A model generated the notes under the pieces. It saw nothing but the letters and a program-made list of their open reading frames with translations. It did not search any database and was not told the origin of the DNA. 38,667 nt of DNA from Chitinophaga pinensis (GTDB taxonomy: Bacteria > Bacteroidota > Bacteroidia > Chitinophagales > Chitinophagaceae). Each line of letters starts with the position of its first letter. Within the stretch, counting starts at the first letter, position 1. The stretch lies in assembly GCA_945876095.1 (NCBI GenBank), contig CAMCMP010000028.1, positions 1-38,667 on the forward strand. Reading direction: 5' to 3'. The position numbers and the translations under genes are program-made. Positions 1-8,187 of the stretch are shown piece after piece.

Positions 1-1310
1 AAGGTTCTTGGGATAGGCGTAGCCGTCATTACCAAGACATGTGGAGGGAGTGTATTTTTTTTCCACAACTTTGCTCTTTGAGCTACACCAAATTTATGCT
101 GCTCATCAATCACTGCAAATCCAAGATTTTTAAACAATACTTTATCTTCTATCACAGCATGCGTTCCAATTAATATTGATAAGGTCCCTTCTTCGCATGC
201 ACTTAAAATTTCTTTTCTTTGTTTGGTAATGGTAGATCCAGTAAGTAGCCTAACCGAAATGGGCAATTCTTTTAGTAATTCAGAAATACTAATAAAATGT
301 TGTTGTGCTAAAATTTCGGTAGGGGCCATGATCACACTCTGAAAACCATTGTCAGCAGCAATTAACATACTTAGTAAGGCTACAATAGTTTTACCACTAC
401 CCACATCTCCTTGAAGGAGTCTATTCATTTGTTTACCAGTACTAGTATCTTTTCTAATTTCCTTTAACACTCTTTTTTGAGCATTGGTTAATTGAAAAGG
501 CAAGTATTGATTATAAAATGTATTAAAAATTATTCCTACTTTATCAAAGACCCAACCTTTACTAAATCGATGGCGAGTACTTCTAAGCATGCTCAATCGC
601 AATTGAGCAAAAAACAATTCTTCAAACTTTAACCTCCTAACTGCATGAGTGTACATGTCATCGGATGCGGGAAAATGAATAGAACAAAAAGCCTCCCATC
701 TTGAAATAAAACGATACTGAACAACAACAGATTCAGGAAGATTTTCAGGAAAGTCTTTTTGGGATAAAAGCTGCAACAAAGAAAAGGTAAGTTTACCCAC
801 TGCCCTTCCACTAAGCCCCCTTGCTTTTAACTTTTCTGTAGATGGATAAATAGGTTCGAGGAATTTTTTGCCCCCAGATTTTTCAGGAGTGAAAACTTCT
901 ATTTCAGGATGTACAATTTGGGCTTTGTTCATGAAAAAACTCAACTTCCCAAAAACTAAATAAAGATCGCCAGGATGAAGTGTCTTTTCTACCCAGTTAA
1001 TACCTTGAAACCAGGTAAGTTCAATTTCACCGGAACCATCTTTTAAATAAGCAACTAATCGCTTAGCTCTTTTTTCGCCAATTATTTCAAAGCGAGACAA
1101 ACGACCTGCTACCTGAGCATACTCTGTTGCTGGATTAAGATCAGCAATTTTATCTACCCGAGTTTTATCAATATGCCGAAAAGGATAATATTCGAGCAAG
1201 TCTTTAAATGTAAAAATATTAGCCTCTTTTTTCAACAAGGCACCTTTCAGTGGACCTACCCCTTTCAAGTATTCGATCGGATTGGATAATATGTTATTGA
1301 CTTGCGATAT
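1..1310 (-). CDS. recG: ATP-dependent DNA helicase RecG, N-terminal part (runs off the left edge)
   Basis: RecG remodels stalled replication forks and Holliday junctions. The minus-strand frame is open without frameshift from about 1310 to the window edge (about 436 codons). It opens with the N-terminal wedge-region signature IEYLKGVGP, followed by an OB-fold region. The helicase part shows Walker A GDVGSGKT, APTEILAQQH, the DEQHKFGVAQRA box and TATPIPRT at the edge. The C-terminal helicase lobe lies outside the window. The start is odd. The frame is closed upstream by TAA at 1323-1325, and no ATG, GTG or TTG lies before the conserved wedge motif. The best-placed initiator is an ATA at 1308-1310, giving I/M-SQVNNILSNPIEYL. 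The first canonical alternative, TTG at 1266-1268, would remove the conserved segment. Family assignment is certain; the start is an inference. Confidence 0.93.
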   Translation of the reverse strand, partial: MSQVNNILSNPIEYLKGVGPLKGALLKKEANIFTFKDLLEYYPFRHIDKTRVDKIADLNPATEYAQVAGRLSRFEIIGEKRAKRLVAYLKDGSGEIELTWFQGINWVEKTLHPGDLYLVFGKLSFFMNKAQIVHPEIEVFTPEKSGGKKFLEPIYPSTEKLKARGLSGRAVGKLTFSLLQLLSQKDFPENLPESVVVQYRFISRWEAFCSIHFPASDDMYTHAVRRLKFEELFFAQLRLSMLRSTRHRFSKGWVFDKVGIIFNTFYNQYLPFQLTNAQKRVLKEIRKDTSTGKQMNRLLQGDVGSGKTIVALLSMLIAADNGFQSVIMAPTEILAQQHFISISELLKELPISVRLLTGSTITKQRKEILSACEEGTLSILIGTHAVIEDKVLFKNLGFAVIDEQHKFGVAQRAKLWKKNTLPPHVLVMTATPIPRT

Positions 1311-1325
1311 GGTACAATGTTTTTA

Positions 1326-1353
1326 CAAATATACTCTACTACTTTAAAAGCAA
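1326..1353 (-). promoter_or_regulatory. Bacteroidota-type promoter of recG
   Basis: Read on the minus strand, TATATTTG (1333 to 1326) matches the Bacteroidota -7 box TAnnTTTG exactly. A TTG (1353 to 1351) lies 17 nt upstream as a -33 element. Transcription would start near 1320, only about 10 nt before the proposed ATA start of recG, so the mRNA would be almost leaderless. Predicted from the motif only. Confidence 0.5.
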
Positions 1354-1495
1354 TTACCTAATGATTCGCCAAAATATAGTCTCCTGCATTGGATTAAGTA
1401 TAAAATTTAACAAGAATTTTAATTTTAAAAATTGAGTAGTTAGAATTAAAATTGTCTCTTTTGATTTTATTGACCAGACAGGGGTTTTTATTTTT

Positions 1496-2722
1496 TTATC
1501 GAGTAGTCCTTCTTTGAGAGTTTTGAGGTCTAGGAGTATTTCTTTGACCTCCACTAGGACGAGAGGCATTGGGGTTATAGGCAGGCGCTTCGCCAAATTG
1601 CTCGGGTACGGCTACTTTTGGTACCGGCTTTCCCAATAATTTTTCAATAGTTGCAAATTTTCGTTGTTCCCTTTCACTTACAAAGGTGATAGCGGTACCC
1701 TCAGCAGCAGCTCGAGCAGTTCGCCCAATTCGATGGACATAATCTTCTCCATCATGGGGTACATCATAATTTAATACCATCCCAATATTGTCAATATCAA
1801 TACCTCTACTCAGTATATCAGTAGCTACTAAAATTTGAATACGTCCACTTTTAAAATGCATTAATACCTCTTCCCTTTTATCCTGCTCTAGATCGCTATG
1901 AATTTCATCTACCGGCAAATTAGTTCTTTTTAAATCACGGGTTAATTGCTTTACACTTAGTTTACTACTGCAAAATATCAATACGGATGAAAAGTTTTTT
2001 TGATGCAGAATATATTTTACCAAAGGAATTTTTTGTGTTTCATAAACCACATAAGCAAGCTGAGTAATTTTTTCATTGGGCTTACTGATTGAAATACTTA
2101 TTTCTGCTGGCTGATGAAGAATTGTTCTTGCAAGTTCTCTAATTTTATGAGGCATGGTTGCGGAAAATAATAAGTTTTGCCGCTTCTGAGGTAAGGCATG
2201 AATGATTCGCATAATGTCATCATAAAATCCCATATCCAACATTCGATCCGCTTCATCAAGAATCAAATATTTGAGACCCTGAAACTTAACATAACCCATA
2301 TTAATATGAGCCAACATTTTTCCTGGAGTACAGATTACTACATCTGCTCCTGCACTCAATGCCTTTTTTTCTTGGACAAATGCATTCCCATCTCCCCCAC
2401 CGTATACTGCAATAGAACTAACAGAAGTGAAATAAGAAAGGCCTTCCATATGCTGAGCTATTTGAATAGCTAATTCTCTGGTAGGTACTATCACCAATGC
2501 AGTAATACTCTGATGATTGAGCGGTGATGAAATAATATTATTAATGAGGGGAAGTAAAAATGCCGCAGTCTTTCCTGTTCCGGTTTGTGCAGATGCAATA
2601 ACATCTTTTCCTGCTAATACCAATGGAATTACCTGTTCTTGAACAGGGGTAGCTTCATCATATCCAGATGCCTCAATTCCTTCCAATAGTCGGTTATCAA
2701 AACTAAAATCTTTAAACTTCAA
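1496..2722 (-). CDS. DEAD-box ATP-dependent RNA helicase, RhlE-like
   Basis: This is a 408-residue superfamily 2 RNA helicase that unwinds structured RNA in the cytoplasm, for example in ribosome assembly, RNA decay or cold adaptation. Motifs appear in order: a Q motif within residues 6-30 ending TPVQEQ, motif I AQTGTGKT (45-52), Ia PTRELA (80-85), Ib TPGK (132-135; usually TPGR), II DEAD (156-159), III SAT (187-189), and RGIDID and HRIGRTAR in the C-terminal RecA lobe. The tail after about residue 375 is a short Pro/Gln/Arg-rich disordered RNA-binding extension, as in RhlE proteins. The ATG at 2722 is followed directly by the Q-motif region, which supports this start. It stands alone between recG and a small unknown gene on the same strand. 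Confidence 0.95.
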   Translation of the reverse strand: MKFKDFSFDNRLLEGIEASGYDEATPVQEQVIPLVLAGKDVIASAQTGTGKTAAFLLPLINNIISSPLNHQSITALVIVPTRELAIQIAQHMEGLSYFTSVSSIAVYGGGDGNAFVQEKKALSAGADVVICTPGKMLAHINMGYVKFQGLKYLILDEADRMLDMGFYDDIMRIIHALPQKRQNLLFSATMPHKIRELARTILHQPAEISISISKPNEKITQLAYVVYETQKIPLVKYILHQKNFSSVLIFCSSKLSVKQLTRDLKRTNLPVDEIHSDLEQDKREEVLMHFKSGRIQILVATDILSRGIDIDNIGMVLNYDVPHDGEDYVHRIGRTARAAAEGTAITFVSEREQRKFATIEKLLGKPVPKVAVPEQFGEAPAYNPNASRPSGGQRNTPRPQNSQRRTTR

Positions 2723-2765
2723 AATACGAATGAGTGATTAAATTATTAATTGCTTAAATATTTGA

Positions 2766-3125
2766 TTAATCCTTACTTGTTTCGCCATCCGATAGGGAGG
2801 TAATAGACTGAGGAGTAATATTTTTTACTGTAATCTGGAATTTTGTATTCAAAATCACTTGAAAATGACCTGTCAACAAAACTATTTTAGTAGCAGAATC
2901 TTCTAACATAGCGGCTGCCAAATGGCTAGCTAAATCTGACCCACTGATAACATTGCTTACCTTTCCTTCTGTAAATTCAATCGTAAATTTATAACCAGCC
3001 TTTCTTCCAGTACCAGCTCTTTCAAAATCTTCTCGATTTAAACTTAAGAGTTGATCTCCAGCTGCTGATTTTTTCAATAAAATCCTAATTACCGGCAGAT
3101 ATTTATTCCAGATGTAAGTGTACAT
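2766..3125 (-). CDS. Conserved-looking small protein of unknown function (119 aa)
   Basis: I do not recognise a family. The product is a soluble 119-residue protein with no signal peptide or membrane segment. It has a mixed alpha/beta pattern: a basic N-terminus, a central stretch around GYKFTIEFTEGKV suggesting beta strands, then a helix around SDLASHLAAAML. The composition and codon use look like a real gene. It ends 43 bp upstream of the DEAD-box gene on the same strand, so the two may be co-transcribed. ATG start at 3125. The function is unknown. Confidence 0.6.
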   Translation of the reverse strand: MYTYIWNKYLPVIRILLKKSAAGDQLLSLNREDFERAGTGRKAGYKFTIEFTEGKVSNVISGSDLASHLAAAMLEDSATKIVLLTGHFQVILNTKFQITVKNITPQSITSLSDGETSKD

Positions 3126-3641
3126 GTTTCAGTTTTTAACCTTTTTTTTGATCCATTAAATTAGATCGTTGATTTAAAATGTAAAAAATACTATATTAAA
3201 GGTAAGCTTTATTGCTATAGCAAGCCTTTTTGATTTATCCTACACAAGTTCTCTTTCGTTGCTTACTGCCTAAAAAATTGTCGATTTAACAAAAGTAAAG
3301 ACTCCTTTCGCACAATAATTGATACCAATGATTGTTACAATTATGACTTTAACATTAAAAATAGGAATTGATATTTCAAAACTATTTTAATAAGGAAGTC
3401 AGTCAATACTGCTGGATTAAATCTAAAAAAGGAGAACAGTTTGGATTTAGGATCGAATGCCCCCATTCATATAATTGATTAGGCGAAACGTTGGGTAATA
3501 ACTCAATGCCTCTACCAATCAATGGGCAACAAAGGAAGTTCAGTAATATGGACCCAGAAGGGCACTCCTGCTCATTTTTCAGCATGGTCTTTAAAATAGC
3601 AGTGAGTACTTGAATAGGTTATTGATGAGAAAGTCGGTTTA
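3126..3641. other. Intergenic region without a convincing gene (516 bp)
   Basis: The region is A/T-rich. It holds the 12-bp perfect palindrome TTGCTATAGCAA at about 3213-3224 and a 60-codon minus-strand frame (3403-3585) that resembles no family I know and is probably chance. The promoter of the downstream 119-aa gene should lie between about 3126 and 3200, but no clear TAnnTTTG box was found there. Confidence 0.5.
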
Positions 3642-4274
3642 TTATAAAAATTTAAAGCCAGTCAATTGCTCGATATGGTGAACCGTCACCTCATTATTAT
3701 TAATACCATCCGCTTTGGACGAATCATTATTAAATAAATAGGCTTTATATTCTTTAGTGTTTAAAATATGTATCACTTTCCAGCATTGTAAAGGCACCGA
3801 TACTTTTCCTATTTTTTTTGACTCACCAATATTACCTGCCCAAATATGGATGCTATCTTGTTGAATGGCAGTTTTTCTAGTAAAACGTTCCAATGCTTCC
3901 CAGTCACCAGCATTTAAGCTATGATATTGAGGTGCCATATTGGAAAAATAAAAACATTCCTCCATCTCCTTCTCACCCTTACATTTATTAATTGCCGCTG
4001 GGCACATATGTCCACGATCTGTTCCTGAGTTAACATAATCTTTTTTTAAATTAGTTTCTCTAGGGAGCAATGGGTCGGGCTTAAATTTATCTTTTCTAGC
4101 AGTAGGTGTAGCACAATCAGCTTTAGCAGTAGTCTCCCACCACTCTACCATTAGAGGGTAATACTTTTCGATGCAAAATAAAGAAGTATAACTAGCATGT
4201 TTAATTTGAACTACATTCTGTGCCAGCAGATTGTAATTCAAGAAAATCAGTACCAGGATAGCTATTTTTTTCAT
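3642..4274 (-). CDS. Secreted DNA/RNA non-specific endonuclease (NUC1 / beta-beta-alpha-Me family)
   Basis: This is a sugar-non-specific, Mg-dependent nuclease, 210 aa. The N-terminal signal peptide is about residues 1-19 (Lys-rich start, hydrophobic core, LLAQ cleavage region), so it acts in the periplasm or outside the cell. The catalytic motif DRGH is at residues 86-89 with the general-base His89. The downstream YFSNMAPQ holds the metal-binding Asn112, and NAGDWEALE supplies the remaining conserved Asn and Glu. The length is in the range of compact bacterial NucA-like nucleases. Likely roles are nutrient scavenging of nucleic acids or clearing of extracellular DNA. It stands alone, with 275 bp of A/T-rich sequence separating it from the divergent glutamate-synthase-like gene. 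Confidence 0.92.
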   Translation of the reverse strand: MKKIAILVLIFLNYNLLAQNVVQIKHASYTSLFCIEKYYPLMVEWWETTAKADCATPTARKDKFKPDPLLPRETNLKKDYVNSGTDRGHMCPAAINKCKGEKEMEECFYFSNMAPQYHSLNAGDWEALERFTRKTAIQQDSIHIWAGNIGESKKIGKVSVPLQCWKVIHILNTKEYKAYLFNNDSSKADGINNNEVTVHHIEQLTGFKFL

Positions 4275-4591
4275 ATTAAATATTGAAGCTTTAACAAATT
4301 TCGTGTAGAAATTTTAAATAAATCAATTTTTAAGAAAAACATTTGAATTGATATAGTAAAAATGTAATCCCCTCTCAATAGCAATAAAATCTACCAAAAT
4401 AATAACTAAACAATTGGAAATAGCCCAATTACAAGAGAGAAACAAATTTAAATAAGGAGTTAAAAAATAATTAAAAATTGAACTTTTATAAAATTAGTTT
4501 TTGTAAAGCACAGTAAAATCAATAGTTTTAATAGTCCGAGTGCTGCTTTTTGAAAAAAGCACCAATGGCAATAAATAAATATCCAGCCACC

Positions 4592-6088
4592 ATGAGAAAA
4601 AAATTTTTCATTTACGGAATTCTTTTTACCGTCATCTCTTTCCTTCTATATTTCTATCAAATCATTGGACCTGTTATTCCTTTAATTTTGATTGTTCTAT
4701 TTGTAATTGGATTTATTGATGCCATCCAAACCAAACATACCATATTAAGAAACTTTCCTTTGATTGGACATTTCAGGTACCTATTTGAAACAATTTCACC
4801 TGAAATTCAACAATATTTTATTGAACGATCTACTGATGGAAAACCATTTTCAAGAAACGAACGTTCCTTAATTTATCAGCGATCAAAAAATGTTGACTCG
4901 TCATTACCCTTTGGGACGCAACTGCAATTGAACCAATCGAATTATGAAGGAATAAAACACTCCATTTTTCCCACTAAGGTTAATGAAGAACTTCCAAGGG
5001 TTCTAGTAGGAGGGCCAGATTGCAAAAAACCTTATTCAGCCTCCTTATTGAATATTTCAGCAATGAGTTTTGGATCACTCAGTGAAAATGCAATTAAATC
5101 TTTAAATATAGGTGCGCATAAGGGTAACTTCTATCATAACACCGGAGAGGGTGGATTAACCGAGTTTCATTTACAAGGTGGAGATATTACTTGGCAAATA
5201 GGAACAGGCTATTTTGGATGTAGAGATAAGGAGGGTAATTTTGATGCGGATAAATTTTCTGAAAAGGCCAATTTGTCAGCGGTGAAAATGATTGAGATAA
5301 AGCTTTCACAAGGAGCAAAACCAGGACATGGTGGTGTTCTTCCAGCACAAAAAAACACCTTAGAAATTGCTAAAATTAGAGGAGTAGAACCATTTACTAC
5401 CATTCTATCTCCACCCCGACACTCTGCATTTAAAGATTACAAGGGATTGGTTGAATTCATCGCAGAATTACGTCATTTATCAAACGGAAAACCGGTTGGT
5501 TTTAAACTTTGTATTGGAGAAACAAGTGAATTTGAAAACTTATGCAATGAGATGATTCAACAAAACTGTTTTCCCGATTTCATAACGGTAGATGGAGCAG
5601 AAGGTGGAACTGGAGCAGCGCCACCAGAATTTTCTGACGGAGTTGGAATGCCATTTGAACCAGCATTAATATTTGTGAATAAAACATTGGTCAAATTAGG
5701 AATAAGAGATAAAATTCGAATCATTTGCAGTGGTAAAATTATCTCAGGCTATTCTATACTTAGAGCTATTGCTTTAGGTGCAGATATTTGTAATAGCGCA
5801 AGAGGATTTATGTTTTCATTGGGATGTATTCAAGCTTTGCGATGTAATAACAATGAATGCCCAACAGGAATCGCTACTCAAAACAAAATGCTAATGAAAG
5901 GACTAGTGGTAAGAGAAAAATTTGATCGAGTATATCATTTTCATAAAAATACTTTGCACTCAGCCAATGAATTATTAGCTGCTGCTGGAAAGAATAATTT
6001 TTCAGAAGTAGATATTTCTATTTTTATGCGAGGGGATGAGTTTTTGCATTTAGCTAATTTATATTTTCCAGATAACTTGAAAATTTAA
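4592..6088 (+). CDS. FMN-binding glutamate synthase family protein (membrane-anchored)
   Basis: The protein carries the FMN/Fe-S synthase domain of glutamate synthase without the glutaminase or ferredoxin-like domains. In full GltB this domain reduces 2-iminoglutarate. The frame is open from a TTG at 4550, but ATG 4592 gives a typical N-terminus (MRKKFFIYG) with two membrane segments and 498 residues, so I chose it; an ATG at 4565 is also possible. The core shows SAMSFGSLS, HNTGEGG, KPGHGGVLP and DGAEGGTGAAP for FMN and substrate binding. At about residues 411-423, a C-x5-C-x5-C series ending in CPTGIATQ provides the 3Fe-4S cluster ligands. Such stand-alone proteins are common in Bacteroidota; their true substrate is not established. 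No glutaminase or small subunit lies nearby. Confidence 0.9.
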   Translation: MRKKFFIYGILFTVISFLLYFYQIIGPVIPLILIVLFVIGFIDAIQTKHTILRNFPLIGHFRYLFETISPEIQQYFIERSTDGKPFSRNERSLIYQRSKNVDSSLPFGTQLQLNQSNYEGIKHSIFPTKVNEELPRVLVGGPDCKKPYSASLLNISAMSFGSLSENAIKSLNIGAHKGNFYHNTGEGGLTEFHLQGGDITWQIGTGYFGCRDKEGNFDADKFSEKANLSAVKMIEIKLSQGAKPGHGGVLPAQKNTLEIAKIRGVEPFTTILSPPRHSAFKDYKGLVEFIAELRHLSNGKPVGFKLCIGETSEFENLCNEMIQQNCFPDFITVDGAEGGTGAAPPEFSDGVGMPFEPALIFVNKTLVKLGIRDKIRIICSGKIISGYSILRAIALGADICNSARGFMFSLGCIQALRCNNNECPTGIATQNKMLMKGLVVREKFDRVYHFHKNTLHSANELLAAAGKNNFSEVDISIFMRGDEFLHLANLYFPDNLKI

Positions 6089-6122
6089 ATACTATCTAAA
6101 TGAAAATAAAAAAACCGCGTAT

Positions 6123-6536
6123 CTACAAAATTTGGCAAAATTCTAATCTTTCACCGTCTGGACCGGTAATGTAAAAATATTTACATCCTTTCACCCAAAA
6201 ATTTAAAAAAACAGGTTGCTCTTCTATTATTGAAAACCCTTCTTTTTTTAATACATCAAATGCTTCATTGATATCATCTACATCAAAAGCAATGTGATCA
6301 ATTTTTCCATCCTTTCTTTGTCGAACGTTGATTAATTCAGCCTCAGGCATTTGGTATAATTCTATGATCATTCCATCCCGCTTCATCATTGAAACTTTAC
6401 CCTGCTCTCCTTCGTGTAGGAAAGTAGAATTCATTGCTCTTTGAAAACCCAATCGCTCATAAAAAGATTGAGAAATTTCAATGTCAGCAACCGGAATACC
6501 GATATGCTGTAAATGATTTATTTTTAAGTTCGTCAT
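6123..6536 (-). CDS. VOC-fold (glyoxalase/bleomycin resistance) protein
   Basis: The 137-aa protein has the two beta-alpha-beta-beta-beta modules of the vicinal oxygen chelate fold. Candidate metal ligands are His in HLQHIGIPV near the N-terminus, Glu in IIELYQM, His in IDHIAFDV and the C-terminal Glu in GERLEFCQ. That is the H/E/H/E arrangement of glyoxalase I and methylmalonyl-CoA epimerase relatives. It is closest in look to lactoylglutathione-lyase-like proteins, but the substrate cannot be fixed from sequence. It converges with the upstream plus-strand gene, leaving 34 bp between them. Confidence 0.88.
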   Translation of the reverse strand: MTNLKINHLQHIGIPVADIEISQSFYERLGFQRAMNSTFLHEGEQGKVSMMKRDGMIIELYQMPEAELINVRQRKDGKIDHIAFDVDDINEAFDVLKKEGFSIIEEQPVFLNFWVKGCKYFYITGPDGERLEFCQIL

Positions 6537-6589
6537 TGGAAATAATTTAAAATTTAAAAAAGTATCGAAGAGTAATCAGTAAGATCAAG

Positions 6590-6904
6590 TTAGCTAATTT
6601 CTTGAACATCCCTAACAGCACGAGTATTGTATTTAAAACCCTTAACATATGAATTGAACTGAACACCAAAATCGTCAAAAAGCTGTATCCATGCGCTGTA
6701 AACTCCTTTTGTTTCGGTTGAACTCCAATAGTAATTTTCAGAAAAACCACCTATTTTAGCCTTATTTTCAAACAAAATATTCAATTCATCTTTAGTTGGT
6801 AAGCGCCAACCTTCACCTAAAGAGGTACAGGCTTTTTTTGCTTCTTTCCAATACATTTTTTCAGGAAAAACAATGTCCGCTACCTCCAAATTCCCTATAA
6901 TCAT
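6590..6904 (-). CDS. DUF1566 / Fib_succ_major-type domain protein, short
   Basis: The motifs KMYWKEAKKAC, GWRLPTKDELN, YYWSST and the C-terminal NTRAVRDV are typical of the DUF1566 (Lcl C-terminal) or Fib_succ_major domain. This domain is found in surface and secreted proteins with a C-type-lectin-like appearance. The frame stays open upstream to 6991, but ATG 6904 (MIIGNLEVAD) leads directly into the domain and gives 104 aa. The upstream extension would add a Lys- and Phe-rich hydrophobic leader that could be a chance open frame or a degraded signal peptide. Most relatives are larger secreted proteins, so this may be a stand-alone or truncated domain. It lies 213 bp from the IS30 element. 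Confidence 0.65.
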   Translation of the reverse strand: MIIGNLEVADIVFPEKMYWKEAKKACTSLGEGWRLPTKDELNILFENKAKIGGFSENYYWSSTETKGVYSAWIQLFDDFGVQFNSYVKGFKYNTRAVRDVQEIS

Positions 6905-7116
6905 TAGAATGGTTTTAAAAAAGTAAAGTAAACTCTTTTTATTGAATTTAATGAAAACTATTAGGAAAAATAAAAACCATTTATCGATCAATCATCCAGG
7001 TGGTGACTGTATTTAATATTAGTTGGTTTCACTTTACTTTAAAAGAATTTCAAATAAAATATATTCTGATTGAAAATTTTTAATCAGTAAAAAAACTAAA
7101 GTATTGGTATAATGTA

Positions 7117-7138
7117 AGTTCAAGCAATAAGTGCAACT
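7117..7138. repeat. IS30 terminal inverted repeat, left
   Basis: This 22-bp end matches the reverse complement of 8194-8215 at 18 positions. The shared blocks are AGTTCAA and ATAAGTGCAA. The transposase stop codon lies inside this end. Confidence 0.75.
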
Positions 7139-8119
7139 TTTCTTTGTAAAACTTGATTAGGTGTTTGATAATTAAATTTTCTTACTGGTCTATTATTTAG
7201 TTTTTGCTATACCTCTCTAACTTATTGATGAGTTATAAAGGTAAGGTCTGATTTCTTTGGAAAAAACCTTCTAATCACACCTATTCTATTTTCTACTGTT
7301 TCTTTATCTTGGCTGGTGTAGGGTCTAGTAAATAAGTATTAACACGAAGCTGCGTTCCTATTATTTGATGATCTGTAAATGCTTAACATTATCAAAAGTT
7401 AATGTGTTTAAATTATAGCTACTATTTGATAACTTATTTATGATAGCAGCCGATACTTCTTCACTGGTTTTGCCACTTAATTTTAAAAACAATTATGTAA
7501 TTAGCTCTATCTATCATTACCAATAATGCACCTTTATGATTTTTACCCATCATCAAATCATCTTCTATATCTCCTAAACGTTTTCTTTTGGCAACAATTT
7601 TAGGGCGCTTTTCGATGGGTACCTGGTTCTGGATTCACCTCTGTTATCTTTACTATTTCCCCGCTTACGCCTTCTCTAGCCGTGTTTGAGGTGTTTGTAA
7701 AGCTTTTTATAGCACCTATTCTTTCGTTTGTAACCATGCTCAGATTCCTAAATCCAATGATGCAACCATTCATGACTGATAGGACATTCGCCACTCTCTT
7801 TACCCTTTACACTAACCAATTCAGGGCTCCGTTTGTTAATCATCAACTGTTTGATCGCATATCGCTTCATTTAGGCAGTGAAAAGAACTTGCTTTAGCTT
7901 TTGCTGGTGGAGAATGTCTGTTTTACGTTGAGCATTACTTACTAAATAGTCTCTAGCAGTTATGCCTTTCAAAGCTATGATTCTTTTCAGCTCTCTTCCA
8001 ACTGTAGAGGGATGAACCCCTATTTGATTAGCTATCAAATTTTGTCTTAATCCCGTTTTTAATAATGCTTCAATCTGATATCTTTGTATCAAATTGAGTT
8101 GTGTGTAATTTTTGTCCAT
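7120..8119 (-). pseudogene. IS30-family transposase, inactivated by frameshifts and stops
   Basis: The N-terminal 82 residues are intact from ATG 8119 and hold the IS30 helix-turn-helix (LNLIQRYQIEALLKTG, VHPSTVGRELKR), ending at a stop at 7871. Further conserved pieces follow in different frames: SPELVS.KGKE and ISHEWL near 7770-7840, then PKIVAKRKRLGDIEDDLMMG with KNHKGALL near 7500-7610 (the start of the DDE catalytic region), and LNNRPVRKFNYQTPNQVL at 7130-7200 at the C-terminus. At least three frame changes are needed to join them. The protein cannot be made intact, so the element should be unable to move by itself. Confidence 0.85.
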
Positions 8120-8146
8120 AGTAATACAAAGTTTGCACTACTCTGT

Positions 8147-8187
8147 CAAAAGGCAAAAAAGCCTTTAAAAGCTTTTTTTGCCTTTTG
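8147..8187. repeat. Long perfect hairpin inside the right end of the IS30 element
   Basis: The arms at 8147-8162 and 8171-8187 (CAAAAGGC, an A-tract, GC, and its complement) form a 16-bp stem broken only by one extra base, around an 8-nt loop. The right arm has a T-run on the plus strand, so the hairpin could act as a transcription terminator, shielding the transposase or blocking plus-strand transcription into the UbiA gene. The first possible UbiA start (TTG 8178) is buried in it. Confidence 0.6.

Noticed and set aside
3213..3224. Perfect 12-bp palindrome as an operator or terminator
   Set aside because: The site has no T-run placed for either neighbouring gene and no repeat copy was seen; such palindromes arise by chance.
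3403..3585. 60-codon minus-strand frame downstream of the nuclease gene
   Set aside because: No recognisable motif, no clear ribosome site or context, and a length expected by chance in this A/T-rich gap.
7600..7897. Possible separate small genes on both strands within the IS
   Set aside because: Pieces on the minus strand match parts of an IS30 transposase in shifted frames, and the plus-strand frame is its antisense.
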